A stretch of 64,000 bases of DNA from Hydrogenovibrio sp. JE_KL2 (GTDB taxonomy: Bacteria; Pseudomonadota; Gammaproteobacteria; Thiomicrospirales; Thiomicrospiraceae): assembly GCF_009296185.1 (NCBI RefSeq), contig NZ_WBJR01000006.1, positions 1 to 64,000 of the forward strand, written 5' to 3'. The number at the start of each line of letters is the position of its first letter. The first letter of the stretch is position 1. Positions 1 through 11,274 of this stretch are shown here, piece by piece. Both the position numbers and the translations under genes were made by a program. A model generated the notes under the pieces. That model saw only the letters and a list, made by a program, of their open reading frames with translations. It was not told the DNA's origin and did no database searches.

Positions 1-148
1 AGGAACAGAAATGGTAATGCCTGGTGATAACGTACAAATGACAGTTGAGTTGATCAACCCGATCGCAATGTCAGAAGGTCTACGTTTCGCAATCCGTGAA
101 GGTGGACGTACAGTTGGTGCAGGTGTTGTTGCTAAAATTCTTGAATAA
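1..148 (+). CDS. tuf: Elongation factor Tu, C-terminal end (partial)
   Basis: This is the last 48 codons of EF-Tu, the GTPase that brings aminoacyl-tRNA to the ribosome. The frame runs from base 2 to the TAA at 146-148 and reads through the typical domain III end, including the motifs MPGDN and [14 protein letters not shown]. The 5' part lies outside the window. Its position directly upstream of rpsJ fits the str-S10 junction of gammaproteobacteria. Confidence 0.97.
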   Translation, partial: GTEMVMPGDNVQMTVELINPIAMSEGLRFAIREGGRTVGAGVVAKILE

Positions 149-194
149 GAATTTTTAATACACCTGTCGAGCGGATGTTGGCAAAGAAAATTAA

Positions 195-223
195 TTGTAA
201 AATTAATTATTTATTGCTATAAT
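195..223 (+). promoter_or_regulatory. S10 operon promoter
   Basis: A TTGTAA box (195-200) and a TATAAT box (218-223) are separated by exactly 17 bases, and the -10 is preceded by TTGC, close to an extended -10. This is the only good sigma70-like pair between tuf and rpsJ. Transcription would start near 230, just before a terminator-like hairpin. Confidence 0.75.
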
Positions 224-238
224 CCGCACCCTCTACTG

Positions 239-276
239 AGCAGTGGCTTTTAATAGCCGCTGCTTTTCTTTTTTTT
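239..276 (+). terminator. Hairpin with T-run between tuf and rpsJ
   Basis: AGCAGTGGCT (239-248) pairs with AGCCGCTGCT (255-264) over a six-base loop, with one G-T wobble, and a T-rich tract follows to 276. It has the form of a Rho-independent terminator for the tuf transcript. It lies downstream of the S10 promoter, so S10 transcripts must read through it or are attenuated there. Confidence 0.7.
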
Positions 277-294
277 GTTATAAGAGAAATGGTT

Positions 295-606
295 ATGGCG
301 ACTCAAAATATTCGTATTCGCTTGAAAGCGTTTGATCATCGTTTAATTGATCAATCTGCGCGTGAAATTACGGAAACAGCAAAGAGAACTGGTGCGCAAG
401 TTCGTGGTCCAATTCCTATGCCAACTCGTAAAGAGCGTTTTACAGTATTGATTTCTCCACACGTAAACAAAGATGCTCGTGATCAGTACGAAATTCGTAC
501 GCACAAGCGTTTGCTAGATATTGTTGATCCTACTGATAAGACAGTTGATGCTTTGATGAAGTTGGATTTGGCAGCTGGTGTGGATGTTCAATTGGAGCTT
601 CGTTAA
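295..606 (+). CDS. rpsJ: Small ribosomal subunit protein S10
   Basis: S10 is a 30S head protein and also the NusE antitermination factor. The protein begins [19 protein letters not shown], which is diagnostic, and has the usual length of about 103 residues. An in-frame ATG lies two codons earlier at 289, but the AGAGAA Shine-Dalgarno element sits too close to it and about seven bases from 295, so I chose 295. It is the first gene of the S10 operon. Confidence 0.97.
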   Translation: MATQNIRIRLKAFDHRLIDQSAREITETAKRTGAQVRGPIPMPTRKERFTVLISPHVNKDARDQYEIRTHKRLLDIVDPTDKTVDALMKLDLAAGVDVQLELR

Positions 607-670
607 TTCGAAGGTTTTAAGGTTAATCATCAATCGTAATGATTAATGGCAATAATAATGAGGTAACGTT

Positions 671-1309
671 ATGAGTATTGGTGTTGTAGGTACCAAAATT
701 GGTATGACTCGCATATTCAATGAAGACGGTGTATCTACTCCTGTAACGGTTGTGGAGGTTTCTCCTAATCGTATTACTCAAATCAAGAACGATCAATTGG
801 ATGGCTACAATGCTATCCAAGTGACCATGGGTAAAAAACACGCAGGTCGTGTTTCTAAGCCTGAAGCTGGACATTTTGCAAAAGCAGGTGTTGAGGCTGG
901 TCTTGGTTTGTGGGAGTTCCGTTTTGAAAATGATGCAGATATCGAAGGTCTTGAATTGGGGTCAGAGATTACTGTTGAAAAATTTACAGATGTAACAAAA
1001 GTAGATGTTACAGGAACAACCAAAGGTAAGGGTTTTGCAGGTGCGGTAAAGCGCCATAATTTCAGAATGCAAGACGCTACACATGGTAATTCATTGTCTC
1101 ACCGTGCGCCTGGTTCGATTGGTCAAAACCAAACGCCTGGTCGTGTATTTAAAGGCAAGAAGATGGCCGGTCATATGGGTAATGTAAAACAAACAACGCT
1201 TAATCTTGATTTGGTTAAGGTTGATGTTGAAAATTCATTGCTTTTGATCAAGGGTGCATTGCCTGGTGCGAAAGGCTGTACTGTAATCGTACGCAAAGCA
1301 ATTAAGTAA
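671..1309 (+). CDS. rplC: Large ribosomal subunit protein L3
   Basis: L3 is an early 50S assembly protein that reaches toward the peptidyl-transferase centre. The N-terminus ([15 protein letters not shown]) and the conserved [15 protein letters not shown] segment around residues 139-153, which includes the glutamine that PrmB methylates, identify it. At 212 residues it is full length. A GAGGT ribosome-binding site precedes the ATG. Confidence 0.98.
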   Translation: MSIGVVGTKIGMTRIFNEDGVSTPVTVVEVSPNRITQIKNDQLDGYNAIQVTMGKKHAGRVSKPEAGHFAKAGVEAGLGLWEFRFENDADIEGLELGSEITVEKFTDVTKVDVTGTTKGKGFAGAVKRHNFRMQDATHGNSLSHRAPGSIGQNQTPGRVFKGKKMAGHMGNVKQTTLNLDLVKVDVENSLLLIKGALPGAKGCTVIVRKAIK

Positions 1310-1316
1310 GGTGGGC

Positions 1317-1940
1317 ATGATGGATTTGAAATTAATTGAATTATCAAGCGGAAAAGAAACAGGTGCATTGAGTGTGTCTGATTCTGTTTTCGGTGTTGAG
1401 TTTAATGAACCTCTTGTGCATCAGGTTGTAACTGCTTATATGGCAGGTGCGCGTTCTGGTACAAAAGGTCAAAAAAATCGTTCGGCAGTGAGCGGTGGTG
1501 GTGCTAAGCCATGGGCGCAAAAGGGTTCTGGTAGAGCTCGTGCTGGTACGTCTAGAAGCCCTGTTTGGATTGGTGGTGGTCGTGCATTCCCTGGTCACAA
1601 TCGCGATTTTTCTCAGAAAGTTAATAAGAAAATGTATCGTGGTGCAATGCGCTCGATTTTTTCTGAGCTTGCTAGAAGCGGTCGTTTGGTGGTTGTTGAT
1701 GACTTTAAAGTTGATGCGCCAAAGACTAAAGAATTTAATGCCAAATTGGCATCATTGAAAATTAAAGATGCTCTAGTTGTTACAGAGGGTTTTGATGAGT
1801 ACTTGTATTTGTCTTGTCGTAACCTTTATAACGCGGATGTTTGTGATGTAAATTCACTTGATCCTGTTAGTTTGGTTGGTTTTCAGTCAGTAGTTGTAAC
1901 ACAAGCAGCTGTTAAGCAGATTGAGGAGAATTTGGGATGA
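1317..1940 (+). CDS. rplD: Large ribosomal subunit protein L4
   Basis: L4 binds 23S rRNA and in E. coli also represses the S10 operon. The extended loop with [21 protein letters not shown] and the [13 protein letters not shown] motif is typical of the exit-tunnel loop. A GTG at 1311 and ATGs at 1317 and 1320 are all possible starts. AAGG at 1308-1311 gives the best spacing to 1317. The stop overlaps the rplW start by four bases, which implies translational coupling. Confidence 0.96.
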   Translation: MMDLKLIELSSGKETGALSVSDSVFGVEFNEPLVHQVVTAYMAGARSGTKGQKNRSAVSGGGAKPWAQKGSGRARAGTSRSPVWIGGGRAFPGHNRDFSQKVNKKMYRGAMRSIFSELARSGRLVVVDDFKVDAPKTKEFNAKLASLKIKDALVVTEGFDEYLYLSCRNLYNADVCDVNSLDPVSLVGFQSVVVTQAAVKQIEENLG

Positions 1941-2233
1941 GTCAAGAACGTATTTTAAAGGTTTTGTTGGCTCCTCATGTTTCTGAGAAGTCTGCAAGAC
2001 TTGCTGACGCTTCTGAGCAGTATATTTTTAGAGTGCTTCCGAATGCGACAAAGCCTGAAGTTAAGATGGCTGTTGAGTCATTATTTGATGTAAAAGTTCA
2101 ATCAGTAAACATGATTAACATCAAGGGTAAAAAGAAAGTCTTCAAGGGTCGTGTTGGTAAGCGTAATGACATCAGAAAGGCTATTGTTCGCCTAGCTCCA
2201 GGTCAAGAAATTGACTTTGTTGGTGCGGAATAA
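1937..2233 (+). CDS. rplW: Large ribosomal subunit protein L23
   Basis: L23 lies at the polypeptide exit and docks trigger factor and SRP. The N-terminal [14 protein letters not shown] and the internal [16 protein letters not shown] loop are family hallmarks. It has 98 residues, the usual length. Its start overlaps the rplD stop (ATGA). Confidence 0.97.
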   Translation: MSQERILKVLLAPHVSEKSARLADASEQYIFRVLPNATKPEVKMAVESLFDVKVQSVNMINIKGKKKVFKGRVGKRNDIRKAIVRLAPGQEIDFVGAE

Positions 2234-2246
2234 GAGGGTTAAGTAG

Positions 2247-3077
<831 letters not shown>

Positions 3078-3088
3078 GGAAGGACAGA

Positions 3089-3364
3089 ATGCCACGTTCA
3101 GTTAAAAAAGGACCTTTTGTAGATCATCACCTAGCAAAAAAGGTGATGGAGGCGCAAGAATCTGGTAATAAACGTCCAATCAAAACTTGGTCAAGAAGAT
3201 CTGTAATTCTTCCTGACATGATTGGGTTGACCATTGCTGTTCATAATGGGAAAGAGCATATCCCTGTATATGTTTCTGAGAACATGGTTGGACACAAGTT
3301 GGGTGAGTTTTCAATGACTCGTACTTACCGTGGTCATGCGGCCGATAAGAAAGCGAAGAGATAA
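3089..3364 (+). CDS. rpsS: Small ribosomal subunit protein S19
   Basis: S19 sits in the 30S head and contacts the A-site region with S13. It begins [15 protein letters not shown] and contains [15 protein letters not shown], both strongly conserved. The length of 91 residues is normal. GGAAGGA lies upstream of the ATG. Confidence 0.98.
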   Translation: MPRSVKKGPFVDHHLAKKVMEAQESGNKRPIKTWSRRSVILPDMIGLTIAVHNGKEHIPVYVSENMVGHKLGEFSMTRTYRGHAADKKAKR

Positions 3365-3375
3365 GGAGAAATTAA

Positions 3376-3708
3376 ATGCAAGTAAGTGCTACACATAAAT
3401 TTGCCCGCATCTCTCCGCAGAAAGCGCGTCTGGTTGCAGATCAAATTCGCGGTAAAGATGTAGAGGCAGCTGTTAATATCCTGGCTTTCAGCGATAAAAA
3501 GGCAGCCGAACTGATGAGTAAAGTTCTGAACTCAGCAATTGCAAATGCCGAAAATAATGAAGGCGCTGATATTGATGAGTTGAAAGTAACTTCTGCTTAC
3601 GTTGACGAAGCTCCTGTTATGAAAAGAATGAGAGCTAGAGCTAAAGGGCGTGGAAACCGCATCCTTAAGCGTACAAGTCATATTACAGTCACTGTTGGCG
3701 ATAAGTAA
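3376..3708 (+). CDS. rplV: Large ribosomal subunit protein L22
   Basis: L22 lines the exit tunnel with L4. [20 protein letters not shown] at the N-terminus and the beta-hairpin segment [14 protein letters not shown] are typical. It has 110 residues, full length, with AGGAGA upstream of the start. Confidence 0.98.
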   Translation: MQVSATHKFARISPQKARLVADQIRGKDVEAAVNILAFSDKKAAELMSKVLNSAIANAENNEGADIDELKVTSAYVDEAPVMKRMRARAKGRGNRILKRTSHITVTVGDK

Positions 3709-3719
3709 GGAGAATCAGT

Positions 3720-4406
3720 ATGGGACAAAAAGTACATCCTATTGGGATTCGTTTAGGGATTACCAAAGATTGGAATGCTCGCTGGTATGCAGATAGTAAA
3801 AACTATTCTGATTTTCTTGTCAGTGATGTTGAAATTCGTAAAGAGCTTAGTGAGAAGTTGAAGCATGCTTCTGTAAGTAAAATTAATATTGAGCGTGTGG
3901 CTAATGGTATTCGTGTTGCGATCCATACAGCTAGACCTGGTGTCGTTATCGGAAAGAAAGGTGAGGACATTGAAAAATTGAAGGCTTCTTTGATGGCAAA
4001 AACTGGTATGCCAGTAAATATTGCTATTGAAGAGATTAAAAAGCCTGAGTTGGATGCGAAATTGGTTGCTGAGAGTATTGCTCAACAGCTTGAAAAACGT
4101 ATTCAATTCCGTCGTGCTATGAAGCGTGCAGTTGGTAATGCAATGCGTCTTGGTGCGGAAGGCATTAAAGTAAATGTTTCTGGTCGTTTGAACGGTGCTG
4201 AAATTGCTCGTGCGGAATGGTACAGAGAAGGGCGCGTTCCTCTTCACACTTTGCGTGCTGATATCGATTATGCAACTTTCGAAGCTGACACAACTTACGG
4301 AAAGATTGGTGTAAAAGTTTGGATCTTTAAAGGTGAAAGACTTGAAAAAATCTCTATGGTAAGTGATGACAAGAAGCAGGCGAAAGCCAAGAAAGCTCGT
4401 AATTAA
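3720..4406 (+). CDS. rpsC: Small ribosomal subunit protein S3
   Basis: S3 forms part of the mRNA entry site. It starts [14 protein letters not shown], has a KH domain containing [15 protein letters not shown] near residues 75-90, and ends in a lysine-rich tail. At 228 residues it is of normal length. Confidence 0.98.
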   Translation: MGQKVHPIGIRLGITKDWNARWYADSKNYSDFLVSDVEIRKELSEKLKHASVSKINIERVANGIRVAIHTARPGVVIGKKGEDIEKLKASLMAKTGMPVNIAIEEIKKPELDAKLVAESIAQQLEKRIQFRRAMKRAVGNAMRLGAEGIKVNVSGRLNGAEIARAEWYREGRVPLHTLRADIDYATFEADTTYGKIGVKVWIFKGERLEKISMVSDDKKQAKAKKARN

Positions 4407-4420
4407 GGGGATAGCTTGTT

Positions 4421-4834
4421 ATGTTAATGCCAAAACGTACAAAATTTAGAAAAATGCATAAAGGCCGTAACCGTGGTCTAGCAAACGTTGGTAACAAGGT
4501 TAGCTTTGGTCAGTTCGGTTTGAAAGCGGTTGAGCGTGGTCGTATGACATCTCGCCAAATTGAGGCAGGTCGTCGTGTTATGACGCGTAAAGTTCGCCGT
4601 GGTGCGAAAATTTGGATTCGTGTTTTCCCTGATAAGCCGATTACCAACAAGCCTCTTGAGGTTCGTATGGGTAAAGGTAAGGGTTCTGTTGAATATTGGG
4701 TTGCCCAAATTCAGCCAGGTCGTGTCCTTTATGAAATGCAAGGTGTTGATGAAACAGTTGCTCGAGAAGCATTTGAGCTAGCAGCAGCTAAGCTACCTTT
4801 CAAAACACAATTTGTAACTAGAACGGTGATGTAA
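4421..4834 (+). CDS. rplP: Large ribosomal subunit protein L16
   Basis: L16 helps to position tRNA in the A site. The N-terminus [17 protein letters not shown] resembles the classical [11 protein letters not shown] start, which supports the ATG at 4421 over the one at 4427. It has 137 residues. The stop is directly followed by the rpmC ATG. Confidence 0.98.
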   Translation: MLMPKRTKFRKMHKGRNRGLANVGNKVSFGQFGLKAVERGRMTSRQIEAGRRVMTRKVRRGAKIWIRVFPDKPITNKPLEVRMGKGKGSVEYWVAQIQPGRVLYEMQGVDETVAREAFELAAAKLPFKTQFVTRTVM

Positions 4835-5023
4835 ATGACTGCAGAATTAAAAACTAAATCTGTTGAAGAGCTTAGAGAAGAGCTTTTAGGTCTTCTTCAA
4901 GAGCAATTTAACTTGAGAATGCAACATGCGACTGGTCAGTTGAAAAACACAGCTCAATTGAAAACAGTTCGTCGTTCTGTTGCAAGAGTTAAAACCATCA
5001 TTCGTGAAAAAGTGAGTAAATAG
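4835..5023 (+). CDS. rpmC: Large ribosomal subunit protein L29
   Basis: L29 is a small two-helix protein near the exit site. [19 protein letters not shown] and the [10 protein letters not shown] motif are typical. It has 62 residues and begins with no gap after rplP. Confidence 0.96.
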   Translation: MTAELKTKSVEELREELLGLLQEQFNLRMQHATGQLKNTAQLKTVRRSVARVKTIIREKVSK

Positions 5024-5025
5024 GA

Positions 5026-5289
5026 ATGGCTGGTCAAGAAAATAAAGCACGTACAATGCAGGGTGTTGTTGTAAGTAACGGGATGGAAAAATCAATTGTT
5101 GTTTCTATCGAACGTTTTATTAAACATTCTAAATATAAGAAATTTATTAAGAAATCTACCAAGCTGATGGCACATGATGCAGATAATGCTGCTGGTGTTG
5201 GCGACAAGGTAACAATTGCAGAATGCAAGCCTATGTCAAAAAACAAATCATGGGCGTTGGTAAGTGTAGATGAAAAGGCAGCTCTGTAA
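5026..5289 (+). CDS. rpsQ: Small ribosomal subunit protein S17
   Basis: S17 is a primary 16S rRNA binder with an OB fold. The [19 protein letters not shown] segment identifies it. It has 87 residues and is the last gene of the S10 operon, two bases after rpmC. The next gene is preceded by its own promoter. Confidence 0.97.
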   Translation: MAGQENKARTMQGVVVSNGMEKSIVVSIERFIKHSKYKKFIKKSTKLMAHDADNAAGVGDKVTIAECKPMSKNKSWALVSVDEKAAL

Positions 5290-5295
5290 TAAGGG

Positions 5296-5323
5296 TTGCA
5301 TAAGATAAAAATTTTGATATAAT
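5296..5323 (+). promoter_or_regulatory. spc operon promoter
   Basis: TTGCAT (5296-5301) and TATAAT (5318-5323) are spaced by 16 bases in the rpsQ-rplN gap. This matches the location of the spc promoter in E. coli. Transcription would begin near 5330, just upstream of a folded leader element. Confidence 0.75.
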
Positions 5324-5338
5324 ACGCAAAATTTTTAA

Positions 5339-5395
5339 AACCGCCATTGTGGCCAAGCCTATTTCAGATAGGGACTAGCTACTTTGGTGGTTTTT
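5339..5395 (+). terminator. Folded leader element with T-run before rplN
   Basis: AACCGCCA (5339-5346) pairs with TGGTGGTT (5385-5392). It encloses a second hairpin, CCTAT/ATAGG (5358-5362 with 5368-5372). T residues follow at 5391-5395. It could terminate S10-operon transcripts, but it lies inside the leader made from the spc promoter. A role as an attenuator or ribosomal-protein-responsive leader is equally possible. Confidence 0.55.
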
Positions 5396-5432
5396 GTGTT
5401 GTTTATAAAATAATTTTGGATGGAGTTCCATC

Positions 5433-5801
5433 ATGATTCAAATGCAAACTGTGCTTGATGTTGCTGATAACAGCGGTGCGCGTAGAGTCCAATGTATCAA
5501 AGTGTTGGGTGGCTCAAAGCGTCGCTATGCAAGTGTTGGTGACATTATTAAAGTTGCTGTAAAAGAAGCAACTCCACGCGGAAAAGTGAAAAAAGGTGAT
5601 GTTTATAATGCGGTTGTTGTAAGAACAGCTTCTGGTGTTAGACGTCAAGATGGTTCAAAAATTAAATTTGATGGCAATGCTGCTGTTATTTTGAATGCAA
5701 AGCTGGAGCCAATCGGAACCCGTATTTTTGGCCCTGTTACTCGTGAGCTTCGTAACGATCGTTTTATGAAGATTGTTTCATTGGCTCCAGAAGTTTTATA
5801 A
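5433..5801 (+). CDS. rplN: Large ribosomal subunit protein L14
   Basis: L14 lies at the subunit interface. It begins [19 protein letters not shown] and contains the RRQDGS and FGPVTRELR motifs. It has 122 residues, full length, and is the first gene of the spc operon, with GGAG upstream of the ATG. Confidence 0.98.
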   Translation: MIQMQTVLDVADNSGARRVQCIKVLGGSKRRYASVGDIIKVAVKEATPRGKVKKGDVYNAVVVRTASGVRRQDGSKIKFDGNAAVILNAKLEPIGTRIFGPVTRELRNDRFMKIVSLAPEVL

Positions 5802-5811
5802 GGAATTAATG

Positions 5812-6126
5812 ATGAATCGTCTAAGAAAAGGTGATGAGGTTATCGTTATTGCAGGTAAAGATAAGGGAAAACGTGGATCGGTTTCCCGCGTAATGCAGAA
5901 CGGTAAATTACTTGTAGATGGGATTAATTTAGCAAAAAAACACGTTAAGCCAAATCCTATGACAGGAGAGCAGGGTGGTATCGTTTCTAAGGAAATGCCA
6001 ATCGATGCATCAAATGTTGCTCTGTATAACCCTGAGACAAAGAAAGCTGACCGTGTTGGGATTAAGGTTGAGGACGATAAGAAAGTTCGCTTCTTTAAAT
6101 CTAATGGTAAAGCGGTTGACGCTTAA
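5812..6126 (+). CDS. rplX: Large ribosomal subunit protein L24
   Basis: L24 initiates 50S assembly. [20 protein letters not shown] is the KOW motif region. The open frame extends into rplN, but AAGGA at 5800-5804 fits the ATG at 5812 (or 5809) and gives the usual length of about 105 residues. Confidence 0.95.
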   Translation: MNRLRKGDEVIVIAGKDKGKRGSVSRVMQNGKLLVDGINLAKKHVKPNPMTGEQGGIVSKEMPIDASNVALYNPETKKADRVGIKVEDDKKVRFFKSNGKAVDA

Positions 6127-6140
6127 TAGTAGGTTTAGAT

Positions 6141-6680
6141 ATGGCAAGATTACAAAAAGTATATAAGGACCAAGTTCTTCCACAATTGATGGAGAAATTT
6201 GGTTACAAGTCTCCAATGCAGGCGCCAAAACTGTCTAAAATTACAGTGAATATGGGTGTCGGTGAAGCGATTGGTGATAAAAAATTCCTTGATAATGCAG
6301 TTGCTGATATGGAAGCGATTACTGGTCAAAAAGCATTGAGAACAGTTGCTCGTAAATCTGTTGCAAGCTTTAAGGTTCGTGATGGTTATCCACTTGGTTG
6401 TAAAGTTACTCTTCGTGGCGAGAAAATGTACGAGTTCCTTGATCGTTTGATCAATATTGCTCTACCTCGTGTGCGTGACTTCCAAGGTGTTAAGGCAAAT
6501 GCATTTGATGGTCGCGGAAACTATAACCTAGGTGTTAAAGAGCAAATTATCTTCCCAGAGATTGAATTCGAAAAGGTTGACAAAATTCGTGGTATGGACA
6601 TTAACTTCACTACTACTGCGTCAACTAATGAAGAAGCTAAAGCTCTTTTAGAAGCCTTTAATTTCCCATTTAAAAAGTAA
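6141..6680 (+). CDS. rplE: Large ribosomal subunit protein L5
   Basis: L5 binds 5S rRNA and contacts P-site tRNA. The segments [11 protein letters not shown] and [16 protein letters not shown], and the C-terminal [11 protein letters not shown], are typical. It has 179 residues, full length. Confidence 0.98.
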   Translation: MARLQKVYKDQVLPQLMEKFGYKSPMQAPKLSKITVNMGVGEAIGDKKFLDNAVADMEAITGQKALRTVARKSVASFKVRDGYPLGCKVTLRGEKMYEFLDRLINIALPRVRDFQGVKANAFDGRGNYNLGVKEQIIFPEIEFEKVDKIRGMDINFTTTASTNEEAKALLEAFNFPFKK

Positions 6681-6692
6681 TAGAGGTTTCTT

Positions 6693-6998
6693 ATGGCTAA
6701 ACAATCAATGATTGCAAGAGAAAAGAAACGCGCAAAAACGGTTTCTAAATATGCTGCAAAACGCGCCGAGCTTAAAAAGGTATCTGTTGATATGACTTTG
6801 AGCTTTGAAGAGCGAATGGATGCAATTGAGAAGTTGAATAAGCTTCCTAGAAATGCTTCACCTGTTCGTCAACAAAATCGTTGTCGTTTGACAGGACGTC
6901 CTCATGGCGTGTATAGAAAGTTCGGGTTGTCACGTAATATGCTAAGACAGTTGGCTATGCAGGGTGATGTACCTGGTTTAAGAAAAGCAAGTTGGTAA
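6693..6998 (+). CDS. rpsN: Small ribosomal subunit protein S14
   Basis: This is the long 101-residue, zinc-free form of S14 usual in Proteobacteria. [20 protein letters not shown] and the C-terminal PGLRKASW are diagnostic. The four-cysteine motif of the short zinc form is absent. Confidence 0.98.
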   Translation: MAKQSMIAREKKRAKTVSKYAAKRAELKKVSVDMTLSFEERMDAIEKLNKLPRNASPVRQQNRCRLTGRPHGVYRKFGLSRNMLRQLAMQGDVPGLRKASW

Positions 6999-7010
6999 GG
7001 ATAAAATAAT

Positions 7011-7406
7011 ATGAGTATGTCTGACCCAATAGCGGATATGTTAACTCGCATTCGAAATGGCCAGATGGCTGGACATTCGAGTGTTATTATGCCGTCATCT
7101 AAAGTGAAAGTTGCAGTTGCTAAAGTACTTGCAGATGAAGGTTATGTGAATGCATATAGCGTGAATGAAAAAGATGGTAAGTCTGAGTTGGTTTTGGATT
7201 TGAAATATTACAACGGTAAGCCTGTAATCGAAATGATCAAGCGCGTTAGTCGTCCTGGTCTTCGTGTTTACAAAAACAAAGATGAATTGCCAAAAGTAAT
7301 CGGTGGCCTTGGAGTTGCAATTGTTTCAACTTCTAAGGGTGTAATGTCTGACCGCGCAGCGAGAAGTGCTGGAGTTGGCGGTGAGATCATTTGTTACATA
7401 GCATAA
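7011..7406 (+). CDS. rpsH: Small ribosomal subunit protein S8
   Basis: S8 binds helix 21 of 16S rRNA and in E. coli represses the spc operon. The start [18 protein letters not shown] matches the E. coli form, which supports the first ATG. The C-terminal GGEIICYIA is typical. It has 131 residues. Confidence 0.98.
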   Translation: MSMSDPIADMLTRIRNGQMAGHSSVIMPSSKVKVAVAKVLADEGYVNAYSVNEKDGKSELVLDLKYYNGKPVIEMIKRVSRPGLRVYKNKDELPKVIGGLGVAIVSTSKGVMSDRAARSAGVGGEIICYIA

Positions 7407-7418
7407 GGAGAAGTCGCA

Positions 7419-7952
7419 ATGTCAAGAATCGCTAAGTCTCCTATTGCTGTTCCAGCAGGTGTGGAAATTAAAGTTAATGGTGCTGAAGTAGCTGTAAAAG
7501 GTTCAAAGGGTGCATTAACTAAAGTGTTCAATGATGCTGTTGTTGTTGATGTTAATGATGGAGTTGTTAATGTTTCTCCTAAAACTGAAACCAAAACAGG
7601 ATGGGCACAAGCTGGTACGGCAAGATCAATTATCAGCAACATGGTTGTTGGTGTAACAGAAGGTTTTGAAAAGCGTCTAAATTTGGTCGGTGTTGGTTAC
7701 CGTGCGCAAGCACAAGGTAAAGTTCTTAACTTGACCCTAGGTTTTTCTCATCCAGTTAATCACGAGCTTCCAGAAGGGATTACAGTAGAAACTCCTTCTC
7801 AAACTGAAATCGTAGTTAAGGGTGCTGATAAGCAAGTTGTTGGTCAAGTAGCCGCAGAAATTAGAGGTTATCGTCCGCCTGAGCCTTATAAAGGTAAAGG
7901 TGTTAAGTACTCTGATGAGTGGATCCTTCGTAAAGAAGCTAAGAAGAAGTAA
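7419..7952 (+). CDS. rplF: Large ribosomal subunit protein L6
   Basis: L6 lies near the factor-binding site. It begins [16 protein letters not shown] and ends with [20 protein letters not shown], a family signature. It has 177 residues, full length. Confidence 0.98.
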   Translation: MSRIAKSPIAVPAGVEIKVNGAEVAVKGSKGALTKVFNDAVVVDVNDGVVNVSPKTETKTGWAQAGTARSIISNMVVGVTEGFEKRLNLVGVGYRAQAQGKVLNLTLGFSHPVNHELPEGITVETPSQTEIVVKGADKQVVGQVAAEIRGYRPPEPYKGKGVKYSDEWILRKEAKKK

Positions 7953-7967
7953 AGGTTGGGAAAAGAT

Positions 7968-8321
7968 ATGGATAAGAAAACTACCCGACTACGTAGAGCT
8001 AAAAAAATTAGAGCAAAAGTGTCTGCACAGAAAGTGGCTCGTTTGTGCGTACATCGCACACCTAAGCACATTTATGCTCAAATTATTTCTGCAGACGGTA
8101 CTACCGTTATTGCTGCTAGCTCAACAGTACAAGCGGATATTAAAAAAGAAGTTGGTTTTGGTGGGAATAAAGATGCTGCCAAAATCGTTGGTAAGTCTAT
8201 TGCTGAAAAAGCAAAAGCGGCAGGTATTGAGTCTGTTGCATTTGATAGATCTGGATTTAAATACCACGGTCGTATTCAGGAACTAGCAGATTCAGCCCGT
8301 GAAAACGGTCTTCAATTTTAA
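7968..8321 (+). CDS. rplR: Large ribosomal subunit protein L18
   Basis: L18 binds 5S rRNA with L5 and L25. I chose the ATG at 7968 over an in-frame TTG at 7956, because [18 protein letters not shown] aligns with the normal N-terminus and gives 117 residues, the E. coli length. The end NGLQF is close to the usual one. Confidence 0.97.
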   Translation: MDKKTTRLRRAKKIRAKVSAQKVARLCVHRTPKHIYAQIISADGTTVIAASSTVQADIKKEVGFGGNKDAAKIVGKSIAEKAKAAGIESVAFDRSGFKYHGRIQELADSARENGLQF

Positions 8322-8335
8322 GAGAAGGGATAACG

Positions 8336-8845
8336 ATGTCTTCAAAAGAAATGCAAGAAGGTCAAGACGGTCTTATCGAAAAATTGGTATCTGTTCGCCG
8401 AGTTGCTAAAGTAGTAAAAGGTGGACGTGTATTCGGTTTTTCTGCACTTACTGTTGTAGGTGACGGAGAAGGTCGTGTTGGTTACGGAAGTGGTAAAGCG
8501 AGCGAAGTTCCTGTTGCAATTAAAAAAGCAATGGAAAAAGCGCGTCGTAACATGAAAGATGTTCATCTAAACGGAGCAACTCTTCAATACCCAATCAACT
8601 TTAAACAAGGTGCTGCAAACATTGTATTGCTTCCTGCTTCTGATGGTACAGGTATCATCGCAGGTGGTGCGATGCGTGCGGTGTTGGAAGCTGCTGGTGT
8701 AAAAGACGTATTGGCAAAATGTGTTGGTACTACGCGCCCAGTTAACGTTGTTCGTTCAACTGTAAATGCACTAACTAGCATGAGTAGCCCAGACATGATT
8801 GCTGCAAAGCGCGGCAAATCTGTTGAAGAAATTTTAGGTGAGTAA
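8336..8845 (+). CDS. rpsE: Small ribosomal subunit protein S5
   Basis: S5 acts in mRNA unwinding and decoding fidelity. [19 protein letters not shown] and [17 protein letters not shown] are the double-stranded-RNA-binding domain signatures. It has 169 residues. Confidence 0.98.
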   Translation: MSSKEMQEGQDGLIEKLVSVRRVAKVVKGGRVFGFSALTVVGDGEGRVGYGSGKASEVPVAIKKAMEKARRNMKDVHLNGATLQYPINFKQGAANIVLLPASDGTGIIAGGAMRAVLEAAGVKDVLAKCVGTTRPVNVVRSTVNALTSMSSPDMIAAKRGKSVEEILGE

Positions 8846-8846
8846 T

Positions 8847-9035
8847 ATGTCAGATAAGAAAACGTTGAATGTTACTTTGGTTAAAAGCACTATTGGCCGT
8901 TTGCCAGCACACAAAGCTTGTGTATCTGGTTTGGGTCTAAGAAGAATGCACCAAACTGTAACAGTTATTGATACGCCAGAAAATCGTGGCATGATCAATA
9001 AAGTTTCCTATCTGCTAAAAGTAGAGGAAGCTTAA
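8847..9035 (+). CDS. rpmD: Large ribosomal subunit protein L30
   Basis: This small 50S protein has about 62 residues. [20 protein letters not shown] followed by GLRRMHQTV is typical. A GTG at 8838 overlaps rpsE, but the ATG at 8847 has an AGGTGA site at suitable spacing. Confidence 0.96.
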   Translation: MSDKKTLNVTLVKSTIGRLPAHKACVSGLGLRRMHQTVTVIDTPENRGMINKVSYLLKVEEA

Positions 9036-9036
9036 G

Positions 9037-9471
9037 ATGTATTTGAATAGTTTAAAACCTGCTGAAGGTGCAAAAACTGACGCTAAGCGTAAAGGTCGTG
9101 GTCAAGGTTCCGGTAACGGAAAAATGGCTGGACGTGGTCACAAAGGTCAGAAGTCTCGTTCAGGTGGGATGCCAAAAATCGGATTTGAAGGTGGACAAAT
9201 GCCTTTGCAACGTCGTTTGCCAAAGGTTGGTTTTACTTCAAGAAAGTCCCGTTTTGTTGCGGAACTTCGCTTAGATGATTTAACTAAAGTTAATGCTGAT
9301 GTAATTGACTTGGCTGCAATCAAAGCGGCTGACTTAGTTGCAGACAACATTAAATCAGTAAAAGTTGTCAATACTGGTGAAATCACTAAGGCAGTTAAGT
9401 TATCTGGCATTAGAACAACTGCTGGAGCTAAAGCTGCAATTGAAGCTGCAGGCGGAACAGTAGAAGCTTAA
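9037..9471 (+). CDS. rplO: Large ribosomal subunit protein L15
   Basis: L15 is a late-assembly 50S protein. The glycine-rich N-terminal part ([20 protein letters not shown]) and [15 protein letters not shown] identify it. It has 144 residues. It begins one base after rpmD and ends two bases before secY. Confidence 0.98.
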   Translation: MYLNSLKPAEGAKTDAKRKGRGQGSGNGKMAGRGHKGQKSRSGGMPKIGFEGGQMPLQRRLPKVGFTSRKSRFVAELRLDDLTKVNADVIDLAAIKAADLVADNIKSVKVVNTGEITKAVKLSGIRTTAGAKAAIEAAGGTVEA

Positions 9472-9473
9472 TT

Positions 9474-10790
9474 ATGAAAACGAGATCAATTGATAACTCT
9501 GGCGCCAACGAGCTAAGCCGAAAAATATTTTTCGTTTTGGGAGCGTTGATTGTATACAGATTGGGAACGCATGTTCCTGTTCCATTAATTGATCCCGTTG
9601 CACTAGCTGCAATGTTCGAGCAACAAAAGGGCACTATTCTAGACATGTTTAACATGTTTTCTGGAGGTGCCCTTCAGCGTTTATCAATCCTAGCTTTGGG
9701 AATCATGCCTTATATTTCTGCATCCATTATTATGCAGTTATTGACGGTAGTATCGCCTTCTTTGGAACAGTTAAAGAAAGAAGGTGGTGAAGCTGGTCGT
9801 CGCAAAATCACCCAATATACTCGTTATGGTACTGTGGTGTTGGCAACGTTCCAAGCTCTAGGTGTTTCCATCGCATTGGAGTCTCAAAACATCAACGGTA
9901 TGGCAGTTGTGCTTGAACCAGGAATTTGGTTTAAGGTAATTGCAGTTACAACGTTGGTGAGTGGGACGATTTTCTTGATGTGGCTTGGAGAGCAAATCAC
10001 TGAGAGAGGGATTGGAAATGGTATTTCGCTGATCATTTTTGCAGGTATTGTTGCGGGGCTTCCTAAAGCACTAGGTGGAACTTTTGAGCAAGTTAATACA
10101 GGTGCGATGCATGCAATTACTGCATTTGTTCTGTTGATTCTTGTATTTCTTGTTATCGCATTTGTTGTTTTTGTGGAAAGAGGTCAAAGAAGATTGCCTA
10201 TCCATTATGCACAGCAGATGAGAGGCAGAAAACTTTATGGTGGTCAGCAAAGCCATTTGCCTTTAAAGCTAAATATGGCGGGTGTTATTCCTCCAATTTT
10301 TGCGTCAAGCATTATTCTGTTCCCAGCAACCCTTGGTGGTTGGTTTGGTTCAGCTGAAAATATGGGGTGGTTGAAAGACATTGCAACAACGATGTCTCCA
10401 GGTCAGCCTTTATATATTCTGGCTTATGCCGCGGCAATTATTTTCTTTTGTTTCTTTTATACCGCGATCGTATTTGATCCAAAAGAAATAGCAAATAATC
10501 TAGCAAAATCAGGGGCGTTCTTGAAGGGTATCCCTCCTTACAAGGCTACCGAAAAAAGGCTAGATTCAGTCATGAGTAGATTGACTCTTGCTGGAGCGAT
10601 TTACATTACTTTGGTCTGTTTGTTGCCAGAGTTCTTGATTTTGTATTGGAATGTACCGTTCTATTTTGGCGGCACATCCCTGTTGATTATCGTTGTGGTT
10701 GTTATGGACTTTATGACAAACGTCCAAGCTCATATGCAATCAGGGCAATATGAAAACATGATGAAGAAAGCAAATTTAAAAGGAAGGTAA
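9474..10790 (+). CDS. secY: Protein translocase subunit SecY
   Basis: SecY is the ten-helix channel of the Sec translocon in the inner membrane. The protein has 438 residues with [10 protein letters not shown] in the first helix region, the plug-region segment [18 protein letters not shown], and the cytosolic loop [12 protein letters not shown] used for SecA and ribosome contacts. It closes the spc operon. The rpmJ gene that usually follows is absent. Confidence 0.98.
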   Translation: MKTRSIDNSGANELSRKIFFVLGALIVYRLGTHVPVPLIDPVALAAMFEQQKGTILDMFNMFSGGALQRLSILALGIMPYISASIIMQLLTVVSPSLEQLKKEGGEAGRRKITQYTRYGTVVLATFQALGVSIALESQNINGMAVVLEPGIWFKVIAVTTLVSGTIFLMWLGEQITERGIGNGISLIIFAGIVAGLPKALGGTFEQVNTGAMHAITAFVLLILVFLVIAFVVFVERGQRRLPIHYAQQMRGRKLYGGQQSHLPLKLNMAGVIPPIFASSIILFPATLGGWFGSAENMGWLKDIATTMSPGQPLYILAYAAAIIFFCFFYTAIVFDPKEIANNLAKSGAFLKGIPPYKATEKRLDSVMSRLTLAGAIYITLVCLLPEFLILYWNVPFYFGGTSLLIIVVVVMDFMTNVQAHMQSGQYENMMKKANLKGR

Positions 10791-10851
10791 TTTGATTTAA
10801 GTGTCAAACATTTACTTCAAATTATCGCTAGTAATTTAAAGTGAAAATGAG

Positions 10852-10857
10852 TATAAT
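10852..10857 (+). promoter_or_regulatory. Alpha operon -10 element
   Basis: A TATAAT box followed by TGC lies 40 bases upstream of rpsM in the secY-rpsM gap. No convincing -35 box stands 17 bases upstream (TAGTAA there). The position fits the alpha operon promoter known from related bacteria. Confidence 0.5.
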
Positions 10858-10896
10858 TGCTCGTTTTTCGGTAGATGGATAGTTAAGGAGCGCAAA

Positions 10897-11253
10897 ATGG
10901 CTCGTATTGCCGGCGTAAATATTCCACAAAACAAGCATATTGTTATTGGATTAAGATCGATCTACGGTGTTGGTCAAACAACAGCTCAAAAAATTTGTGA
11001 TGCTGTAAAGTTGGATCCAACTACTAAGGTTCGAGATCTAACTGAAGATCAGTTAGAAGCTCTGCGTGCAGAAGTAACGAATTACAAAATTGAAGGTGAC
11101 TTGAGACGTGATGTTTCTATGAACATTAAGCGTCTTATGGATATGGGTTGTTACCGTGGTATTCGTCATCGTCGTAGTCTTCCATTAAGAGGACAACGTA
11201 CTAAGACAAATGCACGTACCCGTAAAGGTCCTAAGAAGCCTATTAAGCGTTAA
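10897..11253 (+). CDS. rpsM: Small ribosomal subunit protein S13
   Basis: S13 bridges the subunits in the 30S head. It begins [18 protein letters not shown] and ends with the basic tail containing [14 protein letters not shown]. It has 118 residues and is the first gene of the alpha operon, with AAGGAG upstream. Confidence 0.98.
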   Translation: MARIAGVNIPQNKHIVIGLRSIYGVGQTTAQKICDAVKLDPTTKVRDLTEDQLEALRAEVTNYKIEGDLRRDVSMNIKRLMDMGCYRGIRHRRSLPLRGQRTKTNARTRKGPKKPIKR

Positions 11254-11274
11254 GCACTAATTTAGAGAATAGAT

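Noticed and set aside
3753-4247. 164-codon minus-strand frame within rpsC
   Set aside because: It is antisense to a full-length, unambiguous ribosomal protein gene.
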